Assembly: GCF_014084125.1 (NCBI RefSeq)
Contig: NZ_CP048405.1
Coordinates: 4,588,001 to 4,652,000, forward strand
Source of the DNA: Streptacidiphilus sp. PB12-B1b
GTDB taxonomy: Bacteria; Actinomycetota; Actinomycetes; Streptomycetales; Streptomycetaceae
Reading direction: 5' to 3'
DNA: 64,000 nt
Below are positions 25,516-34,524 of this stretch, piece after piece. The notes beneath the pieces are model-generated. The model was given only the letters and a program-made list of their open reading frames with translations. It ran no database searches and was not told the DNA's origin. Positions within the stretch are counted from its first letter, which is position 1. Each line of letters starts with the position of its first letter. Made by a program: the position numbers and the translations under genes.

Positions 25516-26268
25516 GTGGAGAGACCGGAGATCTACTGTGAGATAGCCCCCGACCTGCGGGTGTTCATGGCGTCGGGACGGCGCGGCGGGCAGGCCGCGC
25601 TGCGGACGGACGGGGTGTCGTCGCTGGGGCACGTGGTGGAGTCGCTGGGGATTCCGCTGACCGAGGTCGGCACGCTGCTGGTGGACGGGCGGCCGGTGGC
25701 CCCCGGGCACGTGCCGGCGGACCGGGAGCGGGTGTCGGTGCTGGGTGTGGAGCGCCCGCAGCCGCTGCCCGGGCCCGCCCGCTTCCTGCTGGACGTGCAC
25801 CTCGGGACGCTGGCCCGGCGGCTGCGGCTGCTGGGCGTGGACGCCGCCTACGAGAACCTGGACATCGGCGATCCGGCGCTGGCCGCGCGCTCGGCCGCCG
25901 AGCAGCGGGTGATGCTCTCACGCGATCGGGGGCTGCTGCGGCGGCGGGAGATCTGGGCGGGCGCGTACGTCTACAGCCACCGGCCGGACGAGCAGGTGAA
26001 GGACGTCCTCGGCCGGTTCGCGCCGCCGCTGGCGCCCTGGACCAGGTGCACGGCCTGCAACGGGCTGCTGGAGCGGGCCGACAAGGCGCAGGTGCACGAC
26101 CGGCTGCACGACGGCACCCAGCGCTCCTTCGACGTGTACGCGCAGTGCGCCGACTGCGGCCAGGTGTACTGGCGCGGCGCGCACCACGCCCGGCTGGAGG
26201 CCATCGTGGCGGAGGCCCTGCGCGACCAGGCAGGCCGGGCGGGGGCCGCGGCGGAGTCCCCCAGCTAG
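25516..26268 (+). CDS. Mut7-C RNase domain protein with ubiquitin-like N-terminus
   Basis: 250 aa from GTG 25516. Residues ~1-85 resemble the ubiquitin-like domain found before Mut7-C (SLGHVVESLGIPLTEVGTLLVDG). Residues ~95-235 are the Mut7-C domain: FLLDVHLGTLARRLRLLGVDAAYENL, MLSRDRGLLRRREI, and a zinc ribbon formed by RCTACNGLL and QCADCGQVYWRGAHH. The PIN-like fold suggests RNase activity, but the substrate is unknown. The gene stands alone, divergent from the ABC exporter. Confidence 0.88.
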   Translation: MERPEIYCEIAPDLRVFMASGRRGGQAALRTDGVSSLGHVVESLGIPLTEVGTLLVDGRPVAPGHVPADRERVSVLGVERPQPLPGPARFLLDVHLGTLARRLRLLGVDAAYENLDIGDPALAARSAAEQRVMLSRDRGLLRRREIWAGAYVYSHRPDEQVKDVLGRFAPPLAPWTRCTACNGLLERADKAQVHDRLHDGTQRSFDVYAQCADCGQVYWRGAHHARLEAIVAEALRDQAGRAGAAAESPS

Positions 26269-26377
26269 GCCCTCGCGCACGGTACTCCTCCGCGCCGCGG
26301 GATGGGACGAGTACGGAGCGTTTCCGGCCAATGTCGCCCAGGCTTGTTCTGCGCACTACACCTGCGCCCGGACCTGG

Positions 26378-26396
26378 ACTACGTTGGCGATGTAGT
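26378..26396. promoter_or_regulatory. 19-bp inverted repeat upstream of the ferredoxin/P450 pair
   Basis: ACTAC-n9-GTAGT, about 34 bp before the ferredoxin ATG, with another ACTAC at 26354-26359. It is a candidate operator; no regulator is adjacent. Confidence 0.3.
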
Positions 26397-26429
26397 TGGT
26401 TGCTCATGCCATCTACTTGGAGGCCCGTC

Positions 26430-26627
26430 ATGCGTGTGAATGTCGACCCGGACCGTTGCTGCAGCTCCGGGCAGTGCGTGGCAGCCGTCCCCGAGGTGTT
26501 CGACCAGTCCGAGGACGACGGCGTCGTCCTGCTGATCCAGCCGCAGCCCCCGGCGGAACTGCAGGCCGCCGTGCGCACCGCAGCGAGCATCTGTCCCGCC
26601 CGGGCCATCTCCGTGCAGGAGCCCTGA
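26430..26627 (+). CDS. 3Fe-4S ferredoxin, P450 redox partner
   Basis: 65 aa from ATG 26430, after TTGGAGG. The cysteines are Cys10 (or 11), Cys16 (CCSSGQC) and Cys55 followed by Pro (ICPA), the CxxxxxC...CP pattern of small actinomycete 3Fe-4S ferredoxins. It lies 43 bp upstream of a CYP105-like gene in the same orientation and very probably supplies its electrons. No ferredoxin reductase is in the window. Confidence 0.92.
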   Translation: MRVNVDPDRCCSSGQCVAAVPEVFDQSEDDGVVLLIQPQPPAELQAAVRTAASICPARAISVQEP

Positions 26628-26670
26628 GCAGGGCGGCGGCGCCCCGCAGAACCATGAAGGAGAACCACTC

Positions 26671-27870
26671 GTGACCACCGTGGAGCCGACCGACACCCTC
26701 ACCTTCCCCGCTGACCGCGCCGGCTGCCCGTTCGCGCCGCCGCCCGCCTACCGCCAGGCCCAGGAGCAGCGCCCGATCACCCCGATCTCGCTGTGGGACG
26801 GGTCACGCGCCTGGCTCGTCACCCGCCACGAGGACGTCCGCGCGGTCATGGGCGACCGGCGGTTCAGCTCCGACGCCCGCCACTCCGGCTTCCCGTTCCT
26901 CAGCGACGGACGCCGGGAGCTGGCCGTGCAGAACCCGTCCTTCATCCGGATGGACGACCCCGAGCACGCCCGGCTCCGGCGCATGCTCACCGGCGACTTC
27001 ATCATCAAGCGGGTCGAGGCCATGCGCTCGGAGATCCAGGAGATCGTGGACGGTTTCCTGGACACCATGACCGCGCACCACCCCCCGGCCGACCTGGTCG
27101 CCGAATTCGCGCTGCCGGTGCCCTCGCTGGTGATCTGCATGCTGCTGGGCGTCCCCTACGAGGACCACGACTACTTCCAGCAGCGCAGCCGGATCCTGCT
27201 GCACAACCACACCACGGCCGAGCAGGTCCACACCGCGCGGGACGAACTCTCGTCCTACCTGGAGCAGTTGGCCGAGCGCAAGGAACGCGAACCGGACCAG
27301 CGGATCATCAGCCGACTGGTGGCGCGCGGGGATCTCAGCCGCGCGGAGGTGGCCAGCATGAGCCTGCTGCTGCTGGTCGCGGGTCACGAGACCACGGCCA
27401 ACATGACCGCGCTGTCCACGCTGACGCTGCTGCGCGAACCGGCCCAACTGGCCCGGCTGCGCGAGGATCCGCAGCTGATCAAGGGCGCGGTCGAGGAGCT
27501 GCTGCGGTACCTGAGCATCGTGCAGAGCGGCACCACCCGGGTCGCCATCGAGACCGCGCAGATCGGCGGCACCACCATCGAGGCCGGGGAGGGCGTGGTG
27601 TGCATGCTCTCCACCGCCAACCGGGACGAGGCGGTGTTCGCCGCGCCGGAGGATCTGGACGTGGGCCGGGACGCCAGGCGGCACGTCGCCTTCGGCTTCG
27701 GCGTGCACCAGTGCCTGGGGCAACCGCTGGCCAGGCTGGAGCTGCAGATCGCACTGGAGACCCTGTTCCGGCGGCTGCCCGGGCTGCGGCTGGCGGTTCC
27801 GTTCGAGGAGGTCAGGTTCCGCCACGACAACGTCGTCTACGGCGTCGAGGAGCTGCCCGTCGCCTGGTGA
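26671..27870 (+). CDS. cytochrome P450, CYP105-like
   Basis: 399 aa from GTG 26671, with AAGGAGAA 8 nt upstream. All P450 landmarks are present: I helix LLLVAGHETTANM, ExxR as EELLR, and haem loop FGFGVHQCLGQPLARLEL with the Cys ligand. The start PADRAGCPFAPPPAYRQ and EHARLRRMLTGDFIIKRVEAMR are typical of CYP105. Members hydroxylate varied small molecules including xenobiotics; there is no biosynthetic cluster here to suggest a substrate, so a detoxifying role is plausible. Confidence 0.93.
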   Translation: MTTVEPTDTLTFPADRAGCPFAPPPAYRQAQEQRPITPISLWDGSRAWLVTRHEDVRAVMGDRRFSSDARHSGFPFLSDGRRELAVQNPSFIRMDDPEHARLRRMLTGDFIIKRVEAMRSEIQEIVDGFLDTMTAHHPPADLVAEFALPVPSLVICMLLGVPYEDHDYFQQRSRILLHNHTTAEQVHTARDELSSYLEQLAERKEREPDQRIISRLVARGDLSRAEVASMSLLLLVAGHETTANMTALSTLTLLREPAQLARLREDPQLIKGAVEELLRYLSIVQSGTTRVAIETAQIGGTTIEAGEGVVCMLSTANRDEAVFAAPEDLDVGRDARRHVAFGFGVHQCLGQPLARLELQIALETLFRRLPGLRLAVPFEEVRFRHDNVVYGVEELPVAW

Positions 27871-27878
27871 GCGCCGGT

Positions 27879-27916
27879 CGGCCCCGCTGTGCCGCCGGGC
27901 GGTCACAGCGGGGCCG
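27879..27916. terminator. bidirectional terminator between P450 and phosphatase genes
   Basis: A perfect 13-bp inverted repeat, CGGCCCCGCTGTG (27879-27891) and its complement (27904-27916), loop 12 nt, lies exactly between two convergent genes. Confidence 0.75.
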
Positions 27917-27922
27917 GGTCGG

Positions 27923-29506
27923 CTACTCGGCCGGGCGGGCCAGGACGACCCGGTCGATCTCCGCGCCGAAGCCGTCGATCGCGCGCACGGTCAGCGTCGA
28001 GGTGCCGCCGTGGCGGGCCGGGTGGCTGTCGACGGCGAGCAGGCAGTAGCCGGTGTAGCGGACCCGGGACCAGTCGACGGTCTCGGTGGCCTTGGTGCCG
28101 CCGGGCTCGTTGACGAAGGAGGCGATCGCGGTCACGTCGTCCACCGCGCCCTGGTAACTGTCCTTCGCCGAGAACGAGTAGAGGCTGTTGCCCGCGCCGC
28201 CCGCGACGATGTAGGTGGTGCCGTCGGTCGCCGGGCGCACCGTCGAGCCGATCGGCGCGGTGGTGGTGGGCTGGCCGCCCCTCAGCGGGTCGGTGCGCTC
28301 GTAGATGTGGTTGTGGCCGTTGATGACCAGGTCCACACCGTAGCTGTCGAACAGCGGCGTCCAGTACTGCCGCACACCGCCCTCGGAGGCGTGCGAGGTG
28401 CAGGTGCTGTAGGCGCAGTGGTGGAACTGGACCACGATGAAGTCGATGTCCCTGCGGCCGCGCAGCGCGGCGAGTTCGCGCTGCAGCCACTGGGTCTGGC
28501 GTCCGCCGGTGTAGCCGTTGTTGGCCGGGATCTCGTCGGAGACGTCGTTGGCGTCCAGCGAGATGACGCCCACGTTGCCGTAGGTGAAGGAGTAGTACGT
28601 GGTACTGCCGCCGGCGAGGTCGAAGCGCGCGGCCAGGCCGCCGTTGCCGTCGGGCGAGTACCACGCCTCCATCTCGTGGTTGCCCGCGGCGATCTGCCAC
28701 GGCACGGACGAGGCCACCGGCTCGGCCTGGTTGAAGAAGGAGTCCCAGACCCGGGGGTCGTAGGCGTCGGTGACCAGCCCGTGGCCGTTGGACTCGGCGT
28801 AGGAGATGTCCCCGGCGTGCAGGTGGAAGGCCGGATTCTGGCCCCTGATCAGGTTGGTGGTGTTCACCGCGTCGTAGGTGATGCCCTGGTCGCCGAAGGC
28901 GGTGAAGGTGAACGGGCCGCGGCTGACCGGTGCGGTGGTGAAGGAGTGCACCACCGCGAGGTGGGAGCGCGGGTCCCAGCCGTCGTGACCGACGGTGTAG
29001 TAGTACGTCTCCCCCGGGCGCAGCCCGTCGAGGGCGGCGTGCAAATAGTACTGCTCGATGGTGGTCGGCGAGACCAGCGCCACCGAGTCGATCGGGCTGG
29101 TCTCGCTCGCCAGGGTGGAGAGCACCCTGGTCTCGGCGTGCACCCGTTCGCCGAGGTCGGAGGGCGAACGCCCGATCCGGACAAAGGGGTTGGTCACCCC
29201 GGCCGGGACCTGCCAGGCGACGGAGATCTGCCGGGCGGGGTCGGCGCCGAAGGAGAGGTGGCGGCCGAACGGGGCCACCGCCGACCCGGTGGGACGATCC
29301 GCGGTGGCCAGCAGCGGCGCGGCCGAGGCGGTCAGCGGCGCGGCCGAGGCGGTACCGGGGAGGGCCGAGCCCACCAGCGCGGCACCCGCGCCCACCAGGC
29401 CGCCGCGCAGCATGCTGCGGCGGGAGGTGGCGCTGCGGAACCAGGCGTGCTGCTCGGCCATGGAGAGACGGGCGGCCTGTTCGGGGGTCATGCCCTGTTT
29501 CGTCAT
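27923..29506 (-). CDS. Tat-exported purple acid phosphatase / metallophosphoesterase
   Basis: 527 aa from ATG 29506. A twin-arginine signal (TSRRSMLRGG, then GLVGAGAALVGSALPG) lies at ~28-55. Residues ~75-195 form the FnIII-like N-terminal domain of purple acid phosphatases. The catalytic part has the five metal-ligand motifs: FGDQG, GDISYAES, GNHE, VQFHHCAYS and NGHNHIYERT. It should release phosphate from organic esters outside the cell. The Pho-box sequence was not recognisable upstream. Confidence 0.92.
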   Translation of the reverse strand: MTKQGMTPEQAARLSMAEQHAWFRSATSRRSMLRGGLVGAGAALVGSALPGTASAAPLTASAAPLLATADRPTGSAVAPFGRHLSFGADPARQISVAWQVPAGVTNPFVRIGRSPSDLGERVHAETRVLSTLASETSPIDSVALVSPTTIEQYYLHAALDGLRPGETYYYTVGHDGWDPRSHLAVVHSFTTAPVSRGPFTFTAFGDQGITYDAVNTTNLIRGQNPAFHLHAGDISYAESNGHGLVTDAYDPRVWDSFFNQAEPVASSVPWQIAAGNHEMEAWYSPDGNGGLAARFDLAGGSTTYYSFTYGNVGVISLDANDVSDEIPANNGYTGGRQTQWLQRELAALRGRRDIDFIVVQFHHCAYSTCTSHASEGGVRQYWTPLFDSYGVDLVINGHNHIYERTDPLRGGQPTTTAPIGSTVRPATDGTTYIVAGGAGNSLYSFSAKDSYQGAVDDVTAIASFVNEPGGTKATETVDWSRVRYTGYCLLAVDSHPARHGGTSTLTVRAIDGFGAEIDRVVLARPAE

Positions 29507-29603
29507 GGTGCGCAGGCTAGAACTCAGCCGTGGCGTCAGCGGAAACTCGGCGTGAACTCCGCCCCGTGCCTCCCGACATTAGCCCGTTCGGCCTGACGAT
29601 CCC

Positions 29604-30176
29604 TCACCACACGCCGGGCACAAGGCGATTGGTGCGCGCCGCGTACGCGGTGTAGTCCGCGCCCAGGGCCGAGGTCAGCACCTGCTCCTCCACCCGGATC
29701 CGGTAGACGACGCCCACCAGGGTGCAGCCGAGCAGCGCCACCAGCGAGACCGCGTTGCCGAAGGCCAGCCCCAGCCCGAGCACGGCCACCAGGGCGCCCG
29801 CGTACGAGGGGTGCCGCAGCACCCGGTACGGCCCGGCGGTCACCACCCGGTGGTCGGCCTGGATGTGCACCACGCCCCGGAAGAAGCGTCCCAGCACCCG
29901 GATGGCCCACAGCCGCAGCGCGATGCCCGCCCACATCACCAGCAGCGCTGCGGTGAGCGCCGCCGCGCCCTCGCCGTAGCCCGCGCCGTGCAGGGTCGAC
30001 GCGGCGACCACGGCCAGCACCTCGCCCACCGCGACGGCCCCGACCACCACGCCCAGCGACCGCCACTCGGTGCGCACCGCCGCGCCGCCCCTGCGGTACT
30101 GGCGGCGCTGCATCACCACCTCGGCGACGATCCACGCCAGCACGCCGGCATTGATCAGCACAGAGAACACTCCCAC
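29604..30176 (-). CDS. isoprenylcysteine carboxyl methyltransferase (ICMT)-like membrane protein
   Basis: 190 aa from GTG 30176, chosen because GAGGGG lies 8 nt upstream; earlier in-frame starts lack a site. There are about five hydrophobic helices and the ICMT core VVTAGPYRVLRHPSYAGALVAVLG, with a later EEQVLTSALGADYTAY. In bacteria this SAM-dependent family methylates lipids or small molecules rather than prenyl-cysteine. A second ICMT-like gene (srsB) lies 1.2 kb away, but the two are of different branches. Confidence 0.85.
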   Translation of the reverse strand: MGVFSVLINAGVLAWIVAEVVMQRRQYRRGGAAVRTEWRSLGVVVGAVAVGEVLAVVAASTLHGAGYGEGAAALTAALLVMWAGIALRLWAIRVLGRFFRGVVHIQADHRVVTAGPYRVLRHPSYAGALVAVLGLGLAFGNAVSLVALLGCTLVGVVYRIRVEEQVLTSALGADYTAYAARTNRLVPGVW

Positions 30177-30393
30177 GACGACCACCCCTCTTCCACGGAG
30201 GCCGGAACCGGCCCGACCGGGCCTGCCCGGTCCACCGCCGATGCTAGGAAGCACCGCGCGCCGGGCGCCTCGGTCGTGGAGTGGAGCCGCCGGGTGGACT
30301 CCTCCCCCGACTTCTCCACCCGGGGCATGAGGCGCAGGCGAACCGCACCCGACGCGCCATCAGGAATGCTGCGCGGCAGGGCATTTCGCGGAT

Positions 30394-31407
30394 TCAGGCG
30401 AGCTGGTTGACCAGCAGCGTGAACACCGCCGGGAGCCGGGCGGCGGCCGGGACGATCCGCCCGGCCAGGGCCGGTTGGCACCGGGTCCACAGCAGGGTGT
30501 CGGTGAGCAGCCGGTGCCGCCGCGAGACCCGGCGCCACGCCTGCTCGTACGCCTGCGGGCGGTCGGCCCGGACGCAGCGCACCAGTTCGGCGGCGGCGGC
30601 CAGCGCCAGCGAGACGCCCTCACCGGTCAGCGCGTCGATGTAGCCGGCGGCGTCGCCGACCAGCAGCACCCGGCCGGCGACCCGGCCGCGCACCCGCTGC
30701 CGCAACGGCCCGGCCCCCCGGACGGCGGTGGCCGCCGTCCCGGGCAGTCGGCGGGCCAGCAGCGGGAACCGGGCCAGGTGGCCGTCGAAGGGGCCCCGTT
30801 CGGCGGTCAGCACGGCCACCCCGACCAGGTCGGGGCCGAGCGGGGTGACGTACGCCTCCGCGCCGGGCGACCAGTGCACCTCGACGCAGTCGGTCCACGG
30901 CTGGACGGCGAAGTGGCGCCGCAGCCCGTACCGGGGCGGCCGGGGATCGGGCCGGTCCAGGGCCAGCCGGCGGCGGATCGGCGAGTGCAGGCCGTCGGCG
31001 GCGGCCAGGTAGCGGGCGGTGATCCCGGCGGCGGTGACGCTGTGCCCGTCCTGCCGGATCTCGCCGACCCGCAGCGGCAGCACCCGCACCCCGAGCTGTT
31101 CGGCGCGCCGGGCCAGGGCGGCGTGCAGCTCGGTACGGCGGACGCCGCGCCCGGGCTCGGCGGCGAACCGCGCCTCGGCGCTGCGGCGCTCGTCCAGGTA
31201 GCGGATGCCGCGCAGCGGGCAGCCGACGGGGGCGACGCCGAGCCCGGCCAGCGCCTGCACCGCGCCGGGCATCAGCCCCTCGCCGCAGGCCTTGTCGATG
31301 GGCGCGGGCCGGGGTTCGGCGACCACCACCTCCAGCCCGGCCCGGGCCGCGTGGACGGCGGTGGCCAGCCCGGCCGGGCCGCCGCCCGCGACCAGCAGGT
31401 CGATCAC
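30394..31407 (-). CDS. srsC: FAD-dependent hydroxylase/oxidoreductase of the phenolic-lipid cluster
   Basis: 337 aa from GTG 31407, overlapping the methyltransferase stop (GTGA). It starts with the FAD-binding VAGGGPAGLATAVHAARAG, then EPRPAPIDKACGEGLMPGAV, and has GRVLLVGDAAGYIDALTGEGVSLAL for the second FAD motif, as in geranylgeranyl-reductase-like flavoproteins. By position it corresponds to SrsC of S. griseus, which hydroxylates alkylresorcinol methyl ethers on the way to alkylquinones. It is the last gene of srsA-srsB-srsC. Confidence 0.82.
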   Translation of the reverse strand: MIDLLVAGGGPAGLATAVHAARAGLEVVVAEPRPAPIDKACGEGLMPGAVQALAGLGVAPVGCPLRGIRYLDERRSAEARFAAEPGRGVRRTELHAALARRAEQLGVRVLPLRVGEIRQDGHSVTAAGITARYLAAADGLHSPIRRRLALDRPDPRPPRYGLRRHFAVQPWTDCVEVHWSPGAEAYVTPLGPDLVGVAVLTAERGPFDGHLARFPLLARRLPGTAATAVRGAGPLRQRVRGRVAGRVLLVGDAAGYIDALTGEGVSLALAAAAELVRCVRADRPQAYEQAWRRVSRRHRLLTDTLLWTRCQPALAGRIVPAAARLPAVFTLLVNQLA

Positions 31408-31955
31408 GGCGCGGCCGGGGCGGCGGACGCGGAGGGTACCGGCCCGGGCGGCAGGGTGGCCAGGGCGGCGTTCTCGCAGCGCACCCTGGTCACCAGCAGT
31501 GGGGCGTTGAGCAGGGTGAAGACGGTCGCGGTCAGCCAGTTGGAGTGCACCAGCGGCAGGGCCGCGCCCTCGACCACCACCGCCAGGTAGTTCGGGTGGC
31601 TGAGCCAACGGTAGGGGCCGCCGCCGACCAGCGGCAGCCCCGGGACGATGATGACCCGGGTGTTCCAGCGCGGCCCCAGCGTGCCGATGCACCACCAGCG
31701 CAGTGCCTGGGCGGCCAGCGCCAGGACCAGCATCGGCCAGCCCAGGGCGGGCAGGAACGGCCGGTGGGCCAGCCAGCCCTCGGCGAGGCAGCCCGCCAGC
31801 AGGCCGGTGTGCAGCAGCACCATCACCGGGTAGTGGCCGGAGCCGTACTCCACCCCGCCGTGTTCACGGCTCCAGGCGGCGTTGCGGCGGGCGACGACCA
31901 GTTCGGCGACGCGTTCCAGCCCGACCAGCAGGACGAGGACGGTATAGGCGATCAC
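31404..31955 (-). CDS. srsB: ICMT-like alkylresorcinol O-methyltransferase
   Basis: 183 aa from GTG 31955, only 6 bp after srsA. It has four or five helices and the ICMT core (LGPRWNTRVIIVPGLPLVGGGPYRWLSHPNYLAVVVE shortened to its key residues: R-W, P-Y-R, H-P-N-Y). In S. griseus SrsB, of the same family, methylates the phenolic OH of alkylresorcinols made by SrsA. Gene order and overlaps here are the same, so this function is a confident inference. Confidence 0.82.
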   Translation of the reverse strand: MIAYTVLVLLVGLERVAELVVARRNAAWSREHGGVEYGSGHYPVMVLLHTGLLAGCLAEGWLAHRPFLPALGWPMLVLALAAQALRWWCIGTLGPRWNTRVIIVPGLPLVGGGPYRWLSHPNYLAVVVEGAALPLVHSNWLTATVFTLLNAPLLVTRVRCENAALATLPPGPVPSASAAPAAP

Positions 31956-31961
31956 AGGCGG

Positions 31962-33029
31962 CTACCAGCGCAGCAGGACGAGTTCGGTGCTGAAGCCCGG
32001 ACCCATCGCAAGGAGGAGCCCGGGCGTCCCCGGCGGGGGCGGGCGAAGCGCCAGGGTGTCGCGCAGGATGTGCAGCACCGAGGCGGAGGAGAGGTTGCCG
32101 ACGTCGGCCAGCGAGTCCCAGGTCAGTTCCAGCGAGCGGGCCGGGAGGTCCAGGGCCTCGCGCACGGCGTCCAGCACCTTGGGGCCGCCGGGGTGGCAGA
32201 CCCAGGCAGTGACGTCCTGGGACTTGAGGTCGTGGTCGGCGAGGAAGGAGCGCACCTCCTCGCCCAGGTGGACGCGGACCAGGTCGGGCAGGTCCGCGCC
32301 GAGCACGATCCGGAAGCCGCTGTCGCCGATGTCCCAGCCGAGCAGCCGTTCGGTGCCCGGGTAGAGCCGGCTGCGGGTGGCGACCACCTCCGGCGCAGGC
32401 GGTCCTCCCCCGAGGTGGGCGCGGTCCCGGCCGACGGCCAGCAGCGCGGCCGCGCCGTCGCCGAAGAGGGCGCCGGCGACCAGGTTCTGCACCGAGGCGT
32501 CGGTCCGCTGCAGGGTCAGCGAGCACAGCTCGACCGACAGCAGCAGCGCGACCTGATCGGGGTGGCCGACCAGGTAGTCGTGCACCCGGGCGATCCCGGC
32601 GGCGCCCGCCACGCAGCCGAGTCCGAAGATCGGCACCCGTTTCACGTCCGGGCGCAGGCCCAGCGGCCCGGCCAGGCGAGCCTCGACCGAGGGTGCGGCG
32701 ATCCCGGTGACCGAGGTGAACACCACCAGGTCGATGTCGGCCGCACTCAGCCCGGCCTGCTCCAGCGCCCCGGTGACGGCCTCCTCGCCGAGCCGCTGGG
32801 CGGTCTCGATGAAGACGTCGTTGGCCTGGCCGAAGCCGCCCAGCGAGGCGTACCGCTCCAGCGGCAGCGCCAGGTGCCGCCCCCGCACCCGGGAGGTCCC
32901 GTGCAGGCGCTCCAGGACGCCGCGGTCACGGTCCGGCGGCAGGCACATGTCGGCGAAGGCCGTGGTGATGTCGCTCTGTTCGTAGTAGTGCGCAGGCAGG
33001 ACTCCATGGACCGCGACAATTCGCGTCAT
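31962..33029 (-). CDS. srsA: type III polyketide synthase (alkylresorcinol/alkylpyrone type)
   Basis: 355 aa from ATG 33029. The catalytic triad is Cys139 (FGLGCVAGAAG), His279 (VCHPGGPKV) and Asn312 (DVGNLSSAS), and the C-terminal GPGFSTELVLLRW loop is that of the chalcone-synthase fold. It extends a fatty acyl starter with malonyl/methylmalonyl-CoA and cyclises it. Coupling to an ICMT-type methyltransferase and a flavoprotein marks it as SrsA-like rather than RppA or germicidin synthase. The product is probably a membrane phenolic lipid. Confidence 0.88.
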   Translation of the reverse strand: MTRIVAVHGVLPAHYYEQSDITTAFADMCLPPDRDRGVLERLHGTSRVRGRHLALPLERYASLGGFGQANDVFIETAQRLGEEAVTGALEQAGLSAADIDLVVFTSVTGIAAPSVEARLAGPLGLRPDVKRVPIFGLGCVAGAAGIARVHDYLVGHPDQVALLLSVELCSLTLQRTDASVQNLVAGALFGDGAAALLAVGRDRAHLGGGPPAPEVVATRSRLYPGTERLLGWDIGDSGFRIVLGADLPDLVRVHLGEEVRSFLADHDLKSQDVTAWVCHPGGPKVLDAVREALDLPARSLELTWDSLADVGNLSSASVLHILRDTLALRPPPPGTPGLLLAMGPGFSTELVLLRW

Positions 33030-33043
33030 GGCTGCATCATACG

Positions 33044-33086
33044 GACGATCTGACGGAATGCCATGAATCAACCGGAAGACGATCGT
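33044..33086. promoter_or_regulatory. direct repeat GACGATC in the srsA/ubiA divergent promoter
   Basis: GACGATC occurs at 33044-33050 and 33078-33084, 34 bp apart in the 78-bp gap; the second is part of the palindrome ACGATCGT (33079-33086). It is a candidate shared operator for both transcripts. Confidence 0.35.
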
Positions 33087-33107
33087 TCGGTGTTCTAGCA
33101 TCGGGGC

Positions 33108-34064
33108 GTGAGCAGCGCCGGGACGCCCGACACCACCGCCGGGCCCGCGCCCGCCGGGTCCGCACCCGCGTCCGCGCCCGTCGGGGGCCCCGGCCGCCGC
33201 GCGCTGGGGCTGGTCCGCGCGGCCCACGCCCCGCCGACCGCCGCCGTGACCGCGCTGATCACCCTGCTGGCGCTGGCGGCGGGCCGCGACCCGGTGGGCG
33301 CGGTGCTGGTCGCCCTGGCCGTGCTCACCGGGCAGCTGTCGGTCGGCTGGAGCAACGACCGGATCGACCTGCGCCGCGACCTGGCCGCCGACCGGCGGGA
33401 CAAACCGCTGGTCACCGGCGTGGTGTCGGCCCGCGACGTCTCGGTCGGGGCGGGCACCGCGCTGGCCCTGTGCATCCCGCTGTCGCTGGCCAGCGGGCTG
33501 CCGGCCGGGGCGGCCCACCTGGCCGGGGTCGCCGCCGCCTGGGCCTACAACCTGGGGGTCAAGCGCACGCTGCTCTCCTGGCTGCCGTACGCCCTCGGCT
33601 TCGGCCTGCTGCCCGCCTTCGTCACCCTCGGCCTGCCCGGCCACCCGTGGCCCCCGGTCTGGCTGCCGGTGGCCGGGGCGCTGCTGGGGATCGGCGCGCA
33701 CATCACCAACGTCCTGCCCGACATCGACGCCGACCTGGCGGCGGGCGTCCGGGGGCTGCCGCAGCGGCTGGGGGCGCACCGTTCGCGCTCGCTGGCGGCG
33801 GCGGCGCTGCTGGCGGCCTCGGCCGTGCTGGTGCTCGGCCCGGCCGGGCGGCCGGGGGCGGTCGGCTGGGCCGGACTGGTCGTCACCGGGGCGCTGGGCG
33901 TGGCCGTGGTGCTGCCGTTCGGCGCGGGCGGCGGGGGTGCTGGCGGCGGGGAGACGGACGGCCGGGGCGCGGGCGCGCAGAGCAGGGTGCCGTTCCTGGC
34001 CACGCTGGGCCTGGCCGGGGTCGATGTGGCGCTGCTGCTCCTGCGCGGCGCCGCCCTGCGCTGA
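33108..34064 (+). CDS. UbiA-family prenyltransferase, divergent from the srs cluster
   Basis: 318 aa from GTG 33108. About eight hydrophobic helices follow a 35-residue Ala/Pro-rich tail. The first Asp motif is WSNDRIDLRRDLAADRRDKP, the second NVLPDIDADLAAG, both normal for UbiA enzymes that attach isoprenoids to aromatic rings. It is 78 bp from srsA. It may prenylate the phenolic lipid or a quinone; no sequence evidence decides this. It differs clearly from the phosphoribosyltransferase UbiA at 21067. Confidence 0.85.
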   Translation: MSSAGTPDTTAGPAPAGSAPASAPVGGPGRRALGLVRAAHAPPTAAVTALITLLALAAGRDPVGAVLVALAVLTGQLSVGWSNDRIDLRRDLAADRRDKPLVTGVVSARDVSVGAGTALALCIPLSLASGLPAGAAHLAGVAAAWAYNLGVKRTLLSWLPYALGFGLLPAFVTLGLPGHPWPPVWLPVAGALLGIGAHITNVLPDIDADLAAGVRGLPQRLGAHRSRSLAAAALLAASAVLVLGPAGRPGAVGWAGLVVTGALGVAVVLPFGAGGGGAGGGETDGRGAGAQSRVPFLATLGLAGVDVALLLLRGAALR

Positions 34065-34106
34065 CCCGGCGCCGGGCGCCGCACGCCGTCCGCCGGGCGC
34101 GTCGCG

Positions 34107-34415
34107 CTACCGGCCGCCGACCGGGCCCGGGGCCAGCGGCCGCTCGGGCATCGGCAGCTCGCGCCCGTCCAGCTCCAGCGTGCAGACCGGGGCGCGGGCG
34201 CCGTGGCGCAGCCGGGAGACCCGGACCTCGAACGGCTGCGCCGGATCGGACGCCAGCTCGCCGGTGAGCACGGTGGCCTCGGTGCCGTGCCGGTGCCGGT
34301 AGCCGACCGGCTTGCCGTCCACCAGCAGTTCGACCTCGGGCGTGTGGCCGCTGCGGACACCGACGGTGATCGAGTGCCCGGCGTGGTCGAGGTGGAAGTA
34401 GTGGCGGTGGCTCAT
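34107..34415 (-). CDS. small conserved hypothetical protein
   Basis: 102 aa from ATG 34415, with GGAGGTCGTC upstream. It is hydrophilic and His-rich at the start (MSHRHYFHLDHAGH), with alternating beta-like segments (ITVGVRSGHTPEVELLVDGK; PFEVRVSRLRHG; VCTLELDGREL). There is no Cys pair, signal peptide or helix for the membrane. The pattern suggests a small beta-sandwich. I do not recognise a family name. Confidence 0.75.
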   Translation of the reverse strand: MSHRHYFHLDHAGHSITVGVRSGHTPEVELLVDGKPVGYRHRHGTEATVLTGELASDPAQPFEVRVSRLRHGARAPVCTLELDGRELPMPERPLAPGPVGGR

Positions 34416-34524
34416 GACGACCTCCGTGCGGCGCTCCCCCTGGCCAGTCTAGGCTCGCGGGCCCGCCGGGGCCTCTCCTCCGGATCTTGTGGCACCGGAG
34501 CCGCGAGAGGCCTGCGGGGAGGCC

